DNA from: Kushneria phyllosphaerae | GTDB lineage: Bacteria; Pseudomonadota; Gammaproteobacteria; Pseudomonadales; Halomonadaceae | Direction of reading: 5' to 3' | NCBI RefSeq assembly: GCF_900312995.1 | Contig: NZ_ONZI01000001.1 | Span: 682,001-746,000 of the forward strand | Length of the DNA stretch: 64,000 nucleotides | Shown here: in pieces, positions 53,572 to 64,000 of the stretch | Numbering within the stretch: position 1 is the stretch's first letter | How the letters are laid out: every line of letters starts with the position of its first letter | Position numbers and translations under genes: made by a program | The notes under the pieces: generated by a model | Told to the model about the DNA's origin: nothing | The model's input: only the letters and a program-made list of their open reading frames with translations | Database searches by the model: none

Positions 53572-54687
53572 ATGTCTGCCATTGCTCGTGATACCGACGA
53601 GATGCTCATCGCGTCACGCCCACCGCCCACGCCGCAGGGCGGGGTAATGTACTGGCTGCGCACGCGGCTCTTTTCAGGGCCGGTCAACAGCGTGGTGTCG
53701 ATCGTAACGCTGCTGCTGATTGTCCGGCTGGTCTGGCCGGTGATTGACTGGGCGCTGATTCAGGCCGACTGGGTGGGCAGCTCGCGTGCCGACTGCACCA
53801 GTGACGGTGCCTGCTGGGTGTTCATTTCCACCCGCTGGAGTCAGATCGTCTACGGCTTCTACCCGCTGACCGAGCGCTGGCGGGTGGATATCGTGCTGGG
53901 GCTTTTTTTTACGCTGATCGTCTGGCTTGTGATGCCGCGCCTGCCCGGCAAGAGAGCGGCGGCGCTGATGGCGCTGGTGGGCCTGCCGATCATCGCCTGG
54001 GTGTTGCTGCTCGGCGGCATGTTCGGCCTGCCTCATGTGCCGACCCGGGCATGGGGTGGGCTGATGCTGACGCTGACCATTGCCGCGGTAGGCATTGTGG
54101 GTTCCCTGCCGCTGGGGGTTGTGCTGGCGCTGGGGAGACGCTCGAAGATGCCGCTGGTGCGTGCCATCTGCGTGATCTTTATCGAGTTCTGGCGCGGCGT
54201 GCCGCTGATTACGGTGCTGTTCATGTCGTCGGTGATGTTGCCGCTGTTCGTACCGGCCAACGTGGAGTTCGACAAGCTGCTGCGGGCGCTGATCGGCATC
54301 ATGCTGTTCTGGAGCGCCTATATGGCGGAGGTGGTGCGCAGCGGATTGCAGGCCATCGATAAGGGGCAGGGCGAGGCGGGCGCGGCGCTTGGGCTGGGGT
54401 ACTGGCTGCGCATGCGCCTGATCATTCTGCCCCAGGCGCTCAAGCTGGTGATCCCGGGCATCGTCAATACGTTCATTGCGCTGTTCAAGGACACCTCGCT
54501 GGTGCTGATTATTGGGCTCTTTGACGTGCTGTCGATCATTCAGGCGGGGCTGACCAACAGCGACTGGCTGGGTTTTGCCATCGAGGGCTATGTCTTTGCC
54601 GCGCTGGTGTTCTGGGTGTTCTGCTTTGGTATGTCGCGCTATAGCCAGCACCTGGAGCGTCGTCTCGATACCGGCCATCAACACTAG
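53572..54687 (+). CDS. aapM: General L-amino-acid ABC transporter, permease 2
   Basis: Permease of 371 residues paired with AapQ, from which it is separated by one base. The EAA loop is KGQGEAGAALGLGYWLRMRLIILPQALKLVIPG in outline. The N-terminal 130 residues form the AapM/BztC-specific region with extra helices. Confidence 0.92.
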   Translation: MSAIARDTDEMLIASRPPPTPQGGVMYWLRTRLFSGPVNSVVSIVTLLLIVRLVWPVIDWALIQADWVGSSRADCTSDGACWVFISTRWSQIVYGFYPLTERWRVDIVLGLFFTLIVWLVMPRLPGKRAAALMALVGLPIIAWVLLLGGMFGLPHVPTRAWGGLMLTLTIAAVGIVGSLPLGVVLALGRRSKMPLVRAICVIFIEFWRGVPLITVLFMSSVMLPLFVPANVEFDKLLRALIGIMLFWSAYMAEVVRSGLQAIDKGQGEAGAALGLGYWLRMRLIILPQALKLVIPGIVNTFIALFKDTSLVLIIGLFDVLSIIQAGLTNSDWLGFAIEGYVFAALVFWVFCFGMSRYSQHLERRLDTGHQH

Positions 54688-54739
54688 TGCCAACCACCAT
54701 CAGCACGGCCCATAAGCGCCGTGTACCGGAGTGTTCTTC

Positions 54740-55516
<777 letters not shown>

Positions 55517-55580
55517 CCCTGATGGTCATGGAGCGGTGGCCTGTCTGACTGGCGGATTGTCTGACTGATAAATTGCCTGG

Positions 55581-55605
55581 CCGGTCGAGGCCTGACCGGT
55601 TTTTT
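55581..55605 (+). terminator. Terminator of aapJQMP
   Basis: CCGGTC-GAGGCCT-GACCGG followed by TTTTTT, 65 bases past the aapP stop. Confidence 0.8.
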
Positions 55606-55655
55606 AAGGTTTGTCGGTTTTTTTAATTCCTTTACTCTTTGAGGCTTCGATCTGC

Positions 55656-55683
55656 TCAAGCCAGGGCCCCGGCGCGTCGTTAA
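55656..55683 (+). promoter_or_regulatory. Sigma-28-like promoter, receptor 1
   Basis: TCAAG (55656-55660), 15 bases, GTCGTTAA (55676-55683). It resembles the FliA consensus (TCAAG/TAAA ... GCCGATAA) and the other three receptor promoters, differing by GT for GC. Start codon 42 bases downstream. Confidence 0.5.
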
Positions 55684-55701
55684 TCAGAAACGTTTCTGAT
55701 T
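55682..55701. promoter_or_regulatory. 20-bp palindrome before receptor 1
   Basis: AATCAGAAACGTTTCTGATT is a perfect palindrome with a central CG, like operators of LacI-family regulators. It overlaps the end of the sigma-28-like -10 element and precedes the start codon by 23 bases. No LacI-type gene lies nearby. Confidence 0.5.
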
Positions 55702-55724
55702 CATCATAACCAAGGGCCTTGTCC

Positions 55725-57539
55725 ATGCGGCGCTCCATCGGTACCCGTATTCAGCTGATCTGTATTGCCCTGGTGGTCACGGCACTGGTCGTCACCGGTG
55801 CCACAATCTATATCGCCAGCCGTGAGGCGCAGCTTGCCAGTGCGCAGCAAAATGCCGCGACGCTTGGCAACAGCGGCGCCGGCGCCATCGGCCAGTGGTT
55901 TGAGACCCGGCGGGGAATCGTTGAGTCGATCGCGCATCATCTTGATGACGGCGATGTCATGGCGGGCCTTGTGAAGGGCAACGACGCCGGCAAGCTGCTG
56001 GCCACCTATGTCGCCTGGCAGGACGGCCGGACCCTGTTTTCCGATCAGTGGGAGGCACCTTCCGATTACGTGGCCAGCGAGCGCGAGTGGTATCAAAAGG
56101 CAGTGGCCGCCGGCCATACCATCATTACCGAGCCCTACATTGATGCCACCTCCGGTGGCCTGGTGCTCTCCTTTGCCACGCCGGTCATGGACGGTGGTCG
56201 TCCCTCCGGGGTAGTGGCCGCTGACGCCGTCATTACCCAGGTCAGCGCCCAGACGCTGAAGATCCGCCCGACGCCTTCAAGCTTTGTCTTTATCACCGAT
56301 GGCAATGGCCGAATCCTGGTGCATGCCGATGCCAAACGCATTCTTAAGCCGTCCACCGACCTGTCACCGGCACTGAGCGCTACGGCGCTGGCCGACATGG
56401 GGCGACGCGACGCGCTGACCGATGTCAGCATCAATGATCGCGACTACCTGATTTCGGCCACCCCCATCCCGGGCGTGGACTGGCAGCTCAATATCGCCCT
56501 TGATCGCAGCGAGGCGCTGGCGGGGCTGGCCTCGATTCGCAATACCACGCTGGCAGCGCTGTTGATCAGTACGCTGGTGGCGGGCGTTGTGCTGTGGCTG
56601 GCGCTCAGGCCGGTGCTGGCCCGTCTTCGCCGGGCACACGAGGCCATGGAGAATGTGGCCAACGGCGAGGGCGACCTGACCCGACGCCTGCCGGTTGAGG
56701 GTAGCGATGAAATTTCCGCCATTGCGACGGCCTTCAATGCCTTTGCCGATCGCATGAACGATACGCTGATCGAGATCCGCGATGCTTCAAGCCAGGTCCA
56801 GAATGCGGCCGGCGAAATCTCCTCCGGCGGGCACGATCTCTCCCGACGCACCGAGAATACGGCAGCCAGTCTGGAACAATCGGCGGCGGCCATGGAGGAG
56901 CTGACCAGCACGGTCGAACATTCGGCCACCTCCACGAAGGAAGCCAACGGTCTGGCCTTTGATGCCGCCTCCATGGCGCGCGGTGGCGGCGAACAGATGC
57001 AGGTCGTGGTGGCCACCATGTCGCGTATTCGCGAGACGTCCGGCAAGATCGAATCGATTGTCGATGTTATCGACGGCATTGCCTTTCAGACCAACCTGCT
57101 GGCACTGAACGCCTCGGTTGAGGCGGCACGGGCCGGCGAACAGGGCCGCGGCTTCGCGGTGGTGGCGCAGGAGGTGCGCAACCTCGCCAACCGCAGTGCT
57201 CAGGCGGCCACGGACATCAAGACGCTGATCACCACCTCGAGCCATGAGACGGTCCGCGGTGCGGAACTAGTCAATGCCGCCAGCCAGGCGATGGGCGAGA
57301 TCGTGGGCAAGGTCGGGCGGGTCAGTACGGTGATCGACGAGCTCAGTCGCGCCACCAGCGAGCAGTCCACCGGCATCGGTCAGGTCAATCAGGCGATCAC
57401 CCAGCTCGATGATATGACCCAGCAAAACGCTGCGCTGGTCGAGCAGTCGGCCGCCGCCGCCGAGTCGCTCAGCCAGCAGGCGCAGCGGCTGTCCACCACG
57501 GTGGGTGCCTTCAGGCTGCGCGAGCGCAGCGTCTACTGA
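55725..57539 (+). CDS. Methyl-accepting chemotaxis protein 1, amino-acid type dCache
   Basis: Chemoreceptor of 604 residues: helix 1 (about 8-30), dCache_1 sensor (about 35-265), helix 2 (about 268-290), HAMP, then a signalling coil with tip [30 protein letters not shown] in outline. The sensor has Y115, R120, W122, Y123, Y138, D140 and D167, the set and spacing that bind the amino and carboxyl groups of amino acids in PctA-type receptors. It directly follows aapJQMP. No CheR-binding pentapeptide at the C-terminus. ATG 55725 is chosen over TTG 55719. Confidence 0.9.
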   Translation: MRRSIGTRIQLICIALVVTALVVTGATIYIASREAQLASAQQNAATLGNSGAGAIGQWFETRRGIVESIAHHLDDGDVMAGLVKGNDAGKLLATYVAWQDGRTLFSDQWEAPSDYVASEREWYQKAVAAGHTIITEPYIDATSGGLVLSFATPVMDGGRPSGVVAADAVITQVSAQTLKIRPTPSSFVFITDGNGRILVHADAKRILKPSTDLSPALSATALADMGRRDALTDVSINDRDYLISATPIPGVDWQLNIALDRSEALAGLASIRNTTLAALLISTLVAGVVLWLALRPVLARLRRAHEAMENVANGEGDLTRRLPVEGSDEISAIATAFNAFADRMNDTLIEIRDASSQVQNAAGEISSGGHDLSRRTENTAASLEQSAAAMEELTSTVEHSATSTKEANGLAFDAASMARGGGEQMQVVVATMSRIRETSGKIESIVDVIDGIAFQTNLLALNASVEAARAGEQGRGFAVVAQEVRNLANRSAQAATDIKTLITTSSHETVRGAELVNAASQAMGEIVGKVGRVSTVIDELSRATSEQSTGIGQVNQAITQLDDMTQQNAALVEQSAAAAESLSQQAQRLSTTVGAFRLRERSVY

Positions 57540-57575
57540 CGTTCGAATCCCGGTCCGTTCCCGGGCTATCACATC

Positions 57576-57612
57576 AGGGCCCCGTCACGGTGAGACGTGT
57601 CGGGGCCCTTTC
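57576..57612 (+). terminator. Terminator after receptor 1
   Basis: AGGGCCCCG and CGGGGCCCT pair perfectly over 9 bases around a 16-base loop, followed by TTCG. Confidence 0.6.
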
Positions 57613-57672
57613 GTGGCTCCGGATCATGTCGGTCGCTATCGATGCGATAGCCGCAGTATTGATCGGTCAGTG

Positions 57673-57700
57673 TCAAGTCAAGCGATGCGGGCGCCGTTAT
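57673..57700 (+). promoter_or_regulatory. Sigma-28-like promoter, receptor 2
   Basis: TCAAG (57673-57677), 15 bases, GCCGTTAT (57693-57700); start codon 46 bases downstream. A second TCAAG directly follows the first. Confidence 0.6.
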
Positions 57701-57745
57701 GACCTGACAGGTGTTCTGTACACATTAACGACAAGAGAGCCGGCC

Positions 57746-59566
57746 GTGCTGACTTCCATTCGTACCCGAATTCTGGTGTTTTGCCTGGCGATCGTGATGC
57801 TGGCCCTGGTGCTGACCGGCATCGCCACTTATTACGTCACCAGCCAGTACAATACCCAATCCATCACCCATTCCCAGGCAGCGGTGGCCGAAGGCTATGC
57901 CACGGCAATCCGTGACTGGAGCCATGCCAAAAAGAACGTGGTCGAAGCCACCGGTCGTCAGGCGCTGACCGATGATGCCCTGTCACGGTTTATCCTGGCC
58001 GCGGATGCTGGCGACATGATCACGGTCTATGCCGGTTTTAACGACGATCGCTACATTACCAGCGACGTCGGCTGGGAGGTTCCGCCGACCTACAAGCCGA
58101 CCCAGCGTCCCTGGTATCAACAGGCCTTTGCGGCCGGACATACCATCGCCACACTGCCCTACCTGGATGCCTCTTCCGGCAAGATGGTGGTCTCCTTTGC
58201 CTCGCCCATCGTGCGTGAGGGTCAGGCTGTCGGCGTGATCAGCTCGGATGTGGATATGGACAGCGTCATCGATACCGTCAACGCCGTTGACCCCACGCCG
58301 CACAGCTATGCCTTCATGGTCAATTCTGATGGCATCATGATCGCCCATTCCGACAAGTCATTGATCCTGAAGCCGGCCACCGAGCTGGATGCGGGGCTGA
58401 CCTCGCAGACACTGTCACAGATGACCGGTTCGGACCGGCTGCGTGAGATGACCCTGCGCGGGCAGGATGTGCTGTTGTCGGCAGTGCCGATTGAAGGCAC
58501 CAGCTGGACGCTGGTGATGGCGCTGGATCGTAATGAGGCCATGGCCGGCATGGTGAGTCTGGTCAAGACCACGGTGGTGGCCCTGATCGTGGTGGGTATT
58601 CTTGCCGCCCTGGTGATCTGGGCACTGCTGACGCCGATTTTCCGCCGCATGCATGAAGTGCGCGATGCGATGCAGGATGTGAGCGAAGGCGAGGGCGATC
58701 TAAGCCAGCGTCTGCCGCTGTCAGCACGCAATGATGAGGTCAACCAGATTGCAGCCTCGTTTAACCGTTTCGTTGATCGCATTGATCACGTCATGAGCGA
58801 CGTGCGCGACAGCAGCGAGAACGTGCGCATGGCATCTTCCGAGATCTCGACCGGCAGCATGGATCTGTCACGACGTACCGAGACGACGGCGGCAAGCCTT
58901 GAGCAGTCGGCTGCCGCCATGGAGCAGCTGACCAGTACGGTGGCCAACTCTACCGAATCCTCGCGCCACGCCGCCCAGCTGACCGCACAGGCCACAAAGG
59001 CGGCCGAGGAAGGCGGGCAGGTGATGACCGAGGTGGTCGGTACCATGAGCGATATCAGCGCCTCGTCCAGCGAGATTGCCAATATCATCGGGGTGATCGA
59101 TTCGATTGCCTTTCAGACCAACCTGCTGGCGCTCAACGCCTCTGTAGAAGCGGCGCGTGCCGGAGAGCAGGGTCGAGGTTTTGCGGTCGTGGCTGCCGAG
59201 GTCCGAACCCTGGCCAACCGCAGCACCCAGGCGGCCCGTGACATCAAGCAGCTCATTGATGCCTCAGTGACTAAAACCGTCAACGGCCAGGCGCTGGTGC
59301 AAAAGGCCGGTGAGCGCATGGAAGATATCGTCAGCCAGATCAAGCGGGTCAATGGCCTGATCACCGAGGTCACCACCGCTGCCAATGAACAAAATACCGG
59401 GATCTCTCAGGTCAATCAGGCGGTCACCCAGCTGGATCAAATGACCCAGGAAAACGCCGCCCTGGTGGAAGAGTCCGCGGCGGCCTCGGATTCTCTCTCC
59501 CAGGAAGCACAGCGACTGTCACAGATCATCGGTGTGTTCCGGCTCAGCAAGCGTACGCCCGCCTGA
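57746..59566 (+). CDS. Methyl-accepting chemotaxis protein 2, amino-acid type dCache
   Basis: Chemoreceptor of 606 residues with the same layout as receptor 1. The sensor has Y116, R121, W123, Y124, Y139, D141 and D168 at exactly the spacing of receptor 1, so it too should bind amino acids. Its signalling domain differs from the other three ([40 protein letters not shown]). Translation probably begins at GTG 57746 behind GAGAG; the frame upstream to 57590 would place a non-conserved segment before the first helix and include the promoter. Confidence 0.88.
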   Translation: MLTSIRTRILVFCLAIVMLALVLTGIATYYVTSQYNTQSITHSQAAVAEGYATAIRDWSHAKKNVVEATGRQALTDDALSRFILAADAGDMITVYAGFNDDRYITSDVGWEVPPTYKPTQRPWYQQAFAAGHTIATLPYLDASSGKMVVSFASPIVREGQAVGVISSDVDMDSVIDTVNAVDPTPHSYAFMVNSDGIMIAHSDKSLILKPATELDAGLTSQTLSQMTGSDRLREMTLRGQDVLLSAVPIEGTSWTLVMALDRNEAMAGMVSLVKTTVVALIVVGILAALVIWALLTPIFRRMHEVRDAMQDVSEGEGDLSQRLPLSARNDEVNQIAASFNRFVDRIDHVMSDVRDSSENVRMASSEISTGSMDLSRRTETTAASLEQSAAAMEQLTSTVANSTESSRHAAQLTAQATKAAEEGGQVMTEVVGTMSDISASSSEIANIIGVIDSIAFQTNLLALNASVEAARAGEQGRGFAVVAAEVRTLANRSTQAARDIKQLIDASVTKTVNGQALVQKAGERMEDIVSQIKRVNGLITEVTTAANEQNTGISQVNQAVTQLDQMTQENAALVEESAAASDSLSQEAQRLSQIIGVFRLSKRTPA

Positions 59567-59578
59567 TGCCATCTCCTG

Positions 59579-59604
59579 AAACGGCCCTGAGGGGCCGTTT
59601 TTTT
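59579..59604 (+). terminator. Terminator after receptor 2
   Basis: AAACGGCCC-TGAG-GGGCCGTTT then TTTT, 12 bases past the stop. Confidence 0.88.
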
Positions 59605-59643
59605 GTCCGTCGAAGTATGCCTGTTGATTCGTACGCCTGTTGA

Positions 59644-59671
59644 TCAAGTCCAGCGCTGTCGTTGCCGTTAT
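59644..59671 (+). promoter_or_regulatory. Sigma-28-like promoter, receptor 3
   Basis: TCAAG (59644-59648), 15 bases, GCCGTTAT (59664-59671); start codon 57 bases downstream. Confidence 0.6.
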
Positions 59672-59727
59672 TGCCCTTAACTTCCTGCGTGGCGCCAGCC
59701 CGCGTTTGCAACCCATGGTAACGCATC

Positions 59728-61788
59728 ATGATGCAGTTCAAGTCCATTCGTACCTTTGTGACCATTACGGCGGGCGCCTGTCTGCTGGCGGTGGTCGTCG
59801 TGCTGGTGCTGTACTCGCTGGTCGCCATGACCCGAGCTCAGCAGCAGACGGCCAGTCGCACCGAAGTGCAGCTCAACGAGTCGATTGAAGCGCGCCTGCA
59901 GGCGCTGGGTCGAGCGCAGGCCAGTGAGATCAGCGTCCGCCTTGACAAGGCGTTGCAGACCGCCGAGGAGCTGGCGCAGACCAATGCCATGATGGCTCGG
60001 GGCAGCGATGGGGCGGCCGAGATTTCCATTGATCGCCGCGATATGTCGCGCATTGTGCGCCAGCGCGTGATCGACAACCCCGAGCTGCTCGATGCCTTTA
60101 TCGGCTGGGAGCCCAGCGCCTTCGATAACGACGCCGATCATCAGGGCCAGACCGCGCTGGGCTACGGCGAGAATGGTCGCTTCATGCCCTGGTGGTATCG
60201 CACCGAGACCGGCAGTGTTGAAGTACTGGGGCTTGGAGACACCATGGAGAGCACGAAGGCCCAGGCCAACGGCGTCCGTGAGGGCGAATACTACCTGTGT
60301 CCGCGCGAAACGAAGCGCGCCTGCGTGATCGACCCGGCCCCCTATGATTACAACGGCAACACTATTCTGGTGACCTCGTTCAACGCACCCATTCTGGTCA
60401 ATGGCACCTTCCGCGGCAGTGCCGGGGTGGATCTGTCGCTGGCCTTCATTCAGGGCATGCTCGTTGAGGCCAATCAGGGCCTCTATAACGGCGCGGGCAG
60501 CATCGCACTGGTCTCGACCAATGGCACCATCGTGGGCTATTCGGGCAACGCGCAAAGCCCCGGCAAGCCGGCAGGCCAGTTCTTTAATGCAGACACTGCC
60601 CAACAGCTGATCAGTGGCAGCGACCGCTCGATCATGACCACCGCTGGTGATGATCTAAGCCTGCAACTGCCGGTCACCATCGGCGATCAGGCGCGCTGGC
60701 AGCTGATGCTGCGGGTGCCCAAAAGCGCGGTCTATGCCGATTTTAAGGCGCTGCAGCAGGAACTTGCCGACCAGCAACGCCAGGCGTTGCTGGCCATGAC
60801 GCTGGTGGGCATTTTGATCAGCGCGCTGGGCCTTGGGGCGATCTGGATGGTCGGTCGTCGCATTGCCCGTCCGCTGAAGTTTCTGGCCGAGCGCATGCGC
60901 CAGATTGCCAACGGGGACGGGGATCTGACCCAGCGCCTGCCGGTGATGGGGCGTGACGAGCCGGCACAGCTGGCAGAGGCCTTCAACAGTTTTGTCGATC
61001 GGATGGAAACGGTGCTGATCGATATTCGTGACTCAAGCCATTCGGTACAGCTGGCGGCGGCCGAAATCTCCTCGGGCAGCCATGATCTCTCCCGGCGCAC
61101 CGAGAATACGGCCGCCAACCTGGAAGAGTCGGCCGCGGCCATGGAGCAGCTGACCAGCACGGTCGAACATTCGGCCACCTCCACGAAGGAGGCCAACGGT
61201 CTGGCCCATGAAGCGGCCTCGATGGCCCGCGGCGGCGGTAAGCAGATGAGCAGCGTGGTCGCCACCATGTCGCGCATTCGCGAGACGTCCGGCAAGATCG
61301 AATCGATTGTCGATGTCATTGAGGGCATCGCCTTCCAGACCAACCTGCTGGCGCTGAATGCCTCGGTCGAGGCGGCGCGTGCCGGCGAGCACGGCCGCGG
61401 CTTTGCAGTGGTGGCGCAGGAAGTGCGCAACCTTGCCAACCGCAGTGCCCAGGCTGCGACCGACATCAAAACGCTGATCACCACCTCAAGCCATGAGACG
61501 GTCAGCGGTGCGGAGCTGGTCAATGCTGCCAGCCAGGCGATGGGCGAGATCGTAGAGCGGGTGGGGCGGGTCAGCACGGTGATCGAGGAGCTCAGTCGTG
61601 CCACCAGCGAGCAGTCCACCGGCATCGGCCAGGTCAATCAGGCGATCACCCAGCTTGATGACATGACCCAGCAAAATGCCGCGCTGGTCGAGCAGTCAGC
61701 TGCCGCTGCCGAGTCGCTCAGCCAGCAGGCGCAGCGGCTGTCCACCACGGTGGGTGCCTTCAGGCTGAGCGGGCACAGCGTGTCCTGA
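59728..61788 (+). CDS. Methyl-accepting chemotaxis protein 3
   Basis: Chemoreceptor of 686 residues with a larger sensor (about 35-365) than receptors 1 and 2. The sensor contains [20 protein letters not shown], a Cys pair in [16 protein letters not shown] that could form a disulfide in the periplasm, [18 protein letters not shown] and GSAGVDLSL. The amino-acid set of receptors 1 and 2 is not present in the same form, so its ligand is unknown. HAMP follows ([27 protein letters not shown] in outline). The signalling domain is nearly the same as in receptor 1. Start ATG 59728 or the next codon, also ATG. Confidence 0.9.
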   Translation: MMQFKSIRTFVTITAGACLLAVVVVLVLYSLVAMTRAQQQTASRTEVQLNESIEARLQALGRAQASEISVRLDKALQTAEELAQTNAMMARGSDGAAEISIDRRDMSRIVRQRVIDNPELLDAFIGWEPSAFDNDADHQGQTALGYGENGRFMPWWYRTETGSVEVLGLGDTMESTKAQANGVREGEYYLCPRETKRACVIDPAPYDYNGNTILVTSFNAPILVNGTFRGSAGVDLSLAFIQGMLVEANQGLYNGAGSIALVSTNGTIVGYSGNAQSPGKPAGQFFNADTAQQLISGSDRSIMTTAGDDLSLQLPVTIGDQARWQLMLRVPKSAVYADFKALQQELADQQRQALLAMTLVGILISALGLGAIWMVGRRIARPLKFLAERMRQIANGDGDLTQRLPVMGRDEPAQLAEAFNSFVDRMETVLIDIRDSSHSVQLAAAEISSGSHDLSRRTENTAANLEESAAAMEQLTSTVEHSATSTKEANGLAHEAASMARGGGKQMSSVVATMSRIRETSGKIESIVDVIEGIAFQTNLLALNASVEAARAGEHGRGFAVVAQEVRNLANRSAQAATDIKTLITTSSHETVSGAELVNAASQAMGEIVERVGRVSTVIEELSRATSEQSTGIGQVNQAITQLDDMTQQNAALVEQSAAAAESLSQQAQRLSTTVGAFRLSGHSVS

Positions 61789-61809
61789 TCCGAGCTGCAC
61801 TGTCCTTTC

Positions 61810-61847
61810 AGCCCCCGTCACGATGCGACCGTGGCGGGGGCTTTTCA
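61810..61847 (+). terminator. Terminator after receptor 3
   Basis: AGCCCCCGTCACG-ATGCGAC-CGTGGCGGGGGCT, 13 bp with one wobble pair, then TTTC. Confidence 0.8.
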
Positions 61848-61919
61848 TTGTCGGGGCTTTTCATGGCAGTAGCCGTCTGTCGCAGCGCTTAAATTATCTG
61901 CCACCCTGGTCGAGTTTGA

Positions 61920-61946
61920 TCAAGATCAATTTTTTCGGGCCGTTAT
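61920..61946 (+). promoter_or_regulatory. Sigma-28-like promoter, receptor 4
   Basis: TCAAG (61920-61924), 14 bases, GCCGTTAT (61939-61946); start codon 99 bases downstream. Confidence 0.55.
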
Positions 61947-62044
61947 AGCTTTCAGACACGAACGGTGACGCGGTTGTCATCATCTGTCGGACCGACATAC
62001 CCAAAGGGGTTTTTATCAGCCACTGAGAGCCATGGTGACGCATC

Positions 62045-64000
62045 ATGATGCAGTTCAGATCCATTCGTAATTTTGTCACCGTGACTGCAGGCGCCTGTCT
62101 GCTGGCGGTGGTGGTCGTGCTGGTGCTGTATTCGTTGATGACCATGACTCGAACCCAGCAACAAACGGCCAGCCGCACCGAGGCGCAGCTCAGCGAGTCC
62201 ATTCAGGCGCGTCTACAGGCGCTTGGAGAAGCTCAGGCCAGCGATATCAGTGCCCGCCTTGGCAATGCCCTGAAAACGGCCACGGAACTTGCCAATACCA
62301 ACGCCATGATGGCGCGCTCAAATACGGGCGAGGCGCTGCTGCCGATCGACCGTCAGGTGATGTCCAATATCGTGCGCCAGCGCGTGATCAACAATCCTGA
62401 CCTGCTGGATGCCTTCGTGGGCTGGGAGCCCAACGCCTTTGATCGTGACGCCGATTATCAGGGCCAGACCGCACTGGGCTACGGCGAGGATGGCCGCTTC
62501 ATGCCCTGGTGGTATCGCACCGAAAGCGGCAGCATCGAGGTCCTGGGGCTGGGCAAGGGCATGGAAAGCGACAGGGTAATGGATAGCGGTATCCGCGAGG
62601 GTGAATACTATCTGTGCACCCGCGAGACCGGACGTGCCTGTGTCACCGACCCGCATCCTTATGATTACAACGGCAAGACCATTCTGGTCACCTCGTTTAA
62701 CGTGCCGATCATGGTGAATGGCGCTTTTCGTGGCAGTGCCGGTGTGGATCTGTCGCTGGATTTCATTCAGAGCATCCTTGTTGATGCCAACAAGGGCCTT
62801 TATCAGGGCACGGGCAGTATTGCCCTCGTGTCGGATGCCGGCACGATCGTTGGATATTCAGGCGATGCCGCAAGCCCCGGCAAGCCGGCCGGCCAGTTCT
62901 TTAATGCAGACACTGCCCAGCAGCTGGTCAGTGGCGGTGACCGCTCGATCATGACCACTGTCGGGGATGACCTGACCCTGCAACTGCCGGTCAATATTGG
63001 CGATAACACCCGGTGGCAATTGATGCTGCGAGTACCCAAAAGCGCCGTGTATGCCGACTTCAATGCCTTGCAAAACGAGCTGGCTGCTCAACAGCGCAGC
63101 GCACTGGTGACCATGTCGCTGGTCGGTCTTCTGGTCAGTGCGCTGGGGCTGGCAGCGATCTGGATGGTCGGCCGTCGCATTGCCCGTCCGTTGAAGACCA
63201 TGGCCGAGCGCATGCGCCAGATTGCCAACGGGGACGGGGATCTGACCCAGCGTCTGCCGGTGATGGGACGCGATGAGCCGGCGCAGCTGGCCGAAGCCTT
63301 CAACAGCTTTGTCGATCGCATGGAAACCGTTTTGATCGACATTCGTGACTCGAGCCACTCGGTACAGCTCGCGGCGGCCGAAATCTCCGCCGGCGGCCAT
63401 GACCTGTCCCGACGTACCGAAACCACGGCCGCCAACCTGGAAGAGTCCGCAGCCGCGATGGAAGAGCTGACCAGTACCGTGGAGTACTCGGCCACGTCAA
63501 CGAAAGAAGCCAACGGTCTGGCCCATGAAGCGGCCACCATGGCCCGCAGCGGTGGTGATCAGATGCAGCGTGTGGTCGCGACCATGGCCCGCATCCGGGA
63601 GACGTCCGGAAAAATCGAATCGATTGTCGATGTGATCGACGGGATCGCGTTTCAGACCAACCTGCTGGCGCTGAATGCTTCGGTTGAGGCCGCGAGGGCT
63701 GGTGAACAGGGCCGTGGTTTTGCGGTGGTGGCACAGGAGGTCAGAAATCTGGCCAACCGCAGTGCTCAGGCCGCCACGGACATCAAGTCGCTGATCACCA
63801 CCTCCAGCAGCGAAACCACCAGCGGCGCCGAGCTTGTCAGCACCACCAGCCATGCGATGGGTGAGATTGTCGAGCGGGTCGGTCGGGTCAGCACGGTCAT
63901 CGAGGAGCTCAGCCGTGCCACCAACGAGCAGTCCACCGGCATCGGTCAGGTCAATCAGGCGATTACCCAGCTTGATGACATGACCCAGCAAAACGCTGCG
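62045..64000 (+). CDS. Methyl-accepting chemotaxis protein 4 (3'-truncated by window edge)
   Basis: Open from ATG 62045 to the window end without a stop: 652 codons visible. Aligned with receptor 3 it lacks the last 34 residues, so the full protein should also be 686 long. The sensor is a close copy of receptor 3 ([20 protein letters not shown], Cys pair in [16 protein letters not shown]), and the 5' leader GGTGACGCATCATGATGCAG is almost the same as well, so the pair arose by duplication including the start region. Differences are concentrated in the first half of the sensor and in the early signalling coil ([20 protein letters not shown]). Confidence 0.92.
   Translation, partial: MMQFRSIRNFVTVTAGACLLAVVVVLVLYSLMTMTRTQQQTASRTEAQLSESIQARLQALGEAQASDISARLGNALKTATELANTNAMMARSNTGEALLPIDRQVMSNIVRQRVINNPDLLDAFVGWEPNAFDRDADYQGQTALGYGEDGRFMPWWYRTESGSIEVLGLGKGMESDRVMDSGIREGEYYLCTRETGRACVTDPHPYDYNGKTILVTSFNVPIMVNGAFRGSAGVDLSLDFIQSILVDANKGLYQGTGSIALVSDAGTIVGYSGDAASPGKPAGQFFNADTAQQLVSGGDRSIMTTVGDDLTLQLPVNIGDNTRWQLMLRVPKSAVYADFNALQNELAAQQRSALVTMSLVGLLVSALGLAAIWMVGRRIARPLKTMAERMRQIANGDGDLTQRLPVMGRDEPAQLAEAFNSFVDRMETVLIDIRDSSHSVQLAAAEISAGGHDLSRRTETTAANLEESAAAMEELTSTVEYSATSTKEANGLAHEAATMARSGGDQMQRVVATMARIRETSGKIESIVDVIDGIAFQTNLLALNASVEAARAGEQGRGFAVVAQEVRNLANRSAQAATDIKSLITTSSSETTSGAELVSTTSHAMGEIVERVGRVSTVIEELSRATNEQSTGIGQVNQAITQLDDMTQQNAA

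Noticed and set aside
53674..54693. 339-codon open frame opposite aapM
   Set aside because: Same reason: antisense shadow of a membrane protein with His/Gln/Arg bias.
57541..57551. GTTCGAATCCC, like a tRNA T-arm, after receptor 1
   Set aside because: The bases upstream are the end of the receptor gene and no acceptor, D or anticodon arm can be folded; chance match.
55725..64000. Four receptor genes as one operon
   Set aside because: A terminator and a separate promoter-like element lie in each gap between them.

Overview
The window looks like a GC-rich gammaproteobacterial chromosome. Protein similarity and gene order (gpmI-envC-ctpA, yibN-secB, gshB-yqgE-ruvX, ubiH beside a UbiI-type gene, the Aap amino-acid transporter) suggest a halophile of the Halomonadaceae (Halomonas/Kushneria type). 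This placement is inferred from remembered homologues, not from a search. A perfect 16-bp parS site (TGTTTCACGTGAAACA, 3660-3675) and the run of housekeeping genes suggest the segment lies in the origin-proximal part of the chromosome.

Layout. 1-10.6 kb: core genes (pepP, ubiH, ubiI-like, parS and a long terminator hairpin, a small lipoprotein, the gpmI-envC-ctpA operon, yibN, secB, rsmE). 10.8-18.5 kb: poxB, an Old Yellow Enzyme reductase, gshB-yqgE-ruvX, pyrB and glsA. 18.6-25.3 kb: three related stress-type short-chain dehydrogenases, two of the three transcription units having promoter-like sites that fit the RpoS -10 consensus, a TatD nuclease, and a periplasmic GH3 beta-glucosidase. 25.5-30.4 kb: an accessory block (azoreductase, LysR, GntR, MFS exporter/importer, a deleted zinc-dehydrogenase pseudogene) bounded by two 35-bp direct repeats. 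30.4-36.1 kb: a D-amino-acid catabolic cluster (DSD1-type PLP enzyme, IclR regulator, N-acyl-D-amino-acid deacylase, RidA, sodium:solute symporter). 36.2-39.7 kb: PAP2 phosphatase, a 3-hydroxyisobutyrate-dehydrogenase-like protein, a zinc alcohol dehydrogenase and a 26-residue membrane peptide. 39.7-51.0 kb: serA, xseB-ispA-dxs, djlA, a hotdog thioesterase, a CynX-type transporter, ribA, an MscS channel, hemE and a DCC-family protein. 51.2-55.5 kb: the aapJQMP general L-amino-acid ABC transporter behind a sigma-54-like promoter. 55.7 kb to the end: four chemoreceptor genes in tandem, the last cut by the window edge.

How parts fit together. The transporter and the first two receptors may form one sensing-and-uptake unit: both receptors carry, at exactly the spacing known from amino-acid receptors of the PctA type, the residues that bind the amino-acid ligand. 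All four receptor genes are preceded by TCAAG-N14/15-G(C/T)CGTTA(T/A), which resembles a flagellar sigma-28 promoter. The D-amino-acid cluster has divergent transcription around a dense set of GGACAAG/CTTGTCC half-sites, fitting autoregulated IclR control.

Limits: all functions are assigned by reading motifs. No database search, codon-usage count or structure prediction was run. No rRNA, tRNA, CRISPR array or intact insertion sequence was seen.
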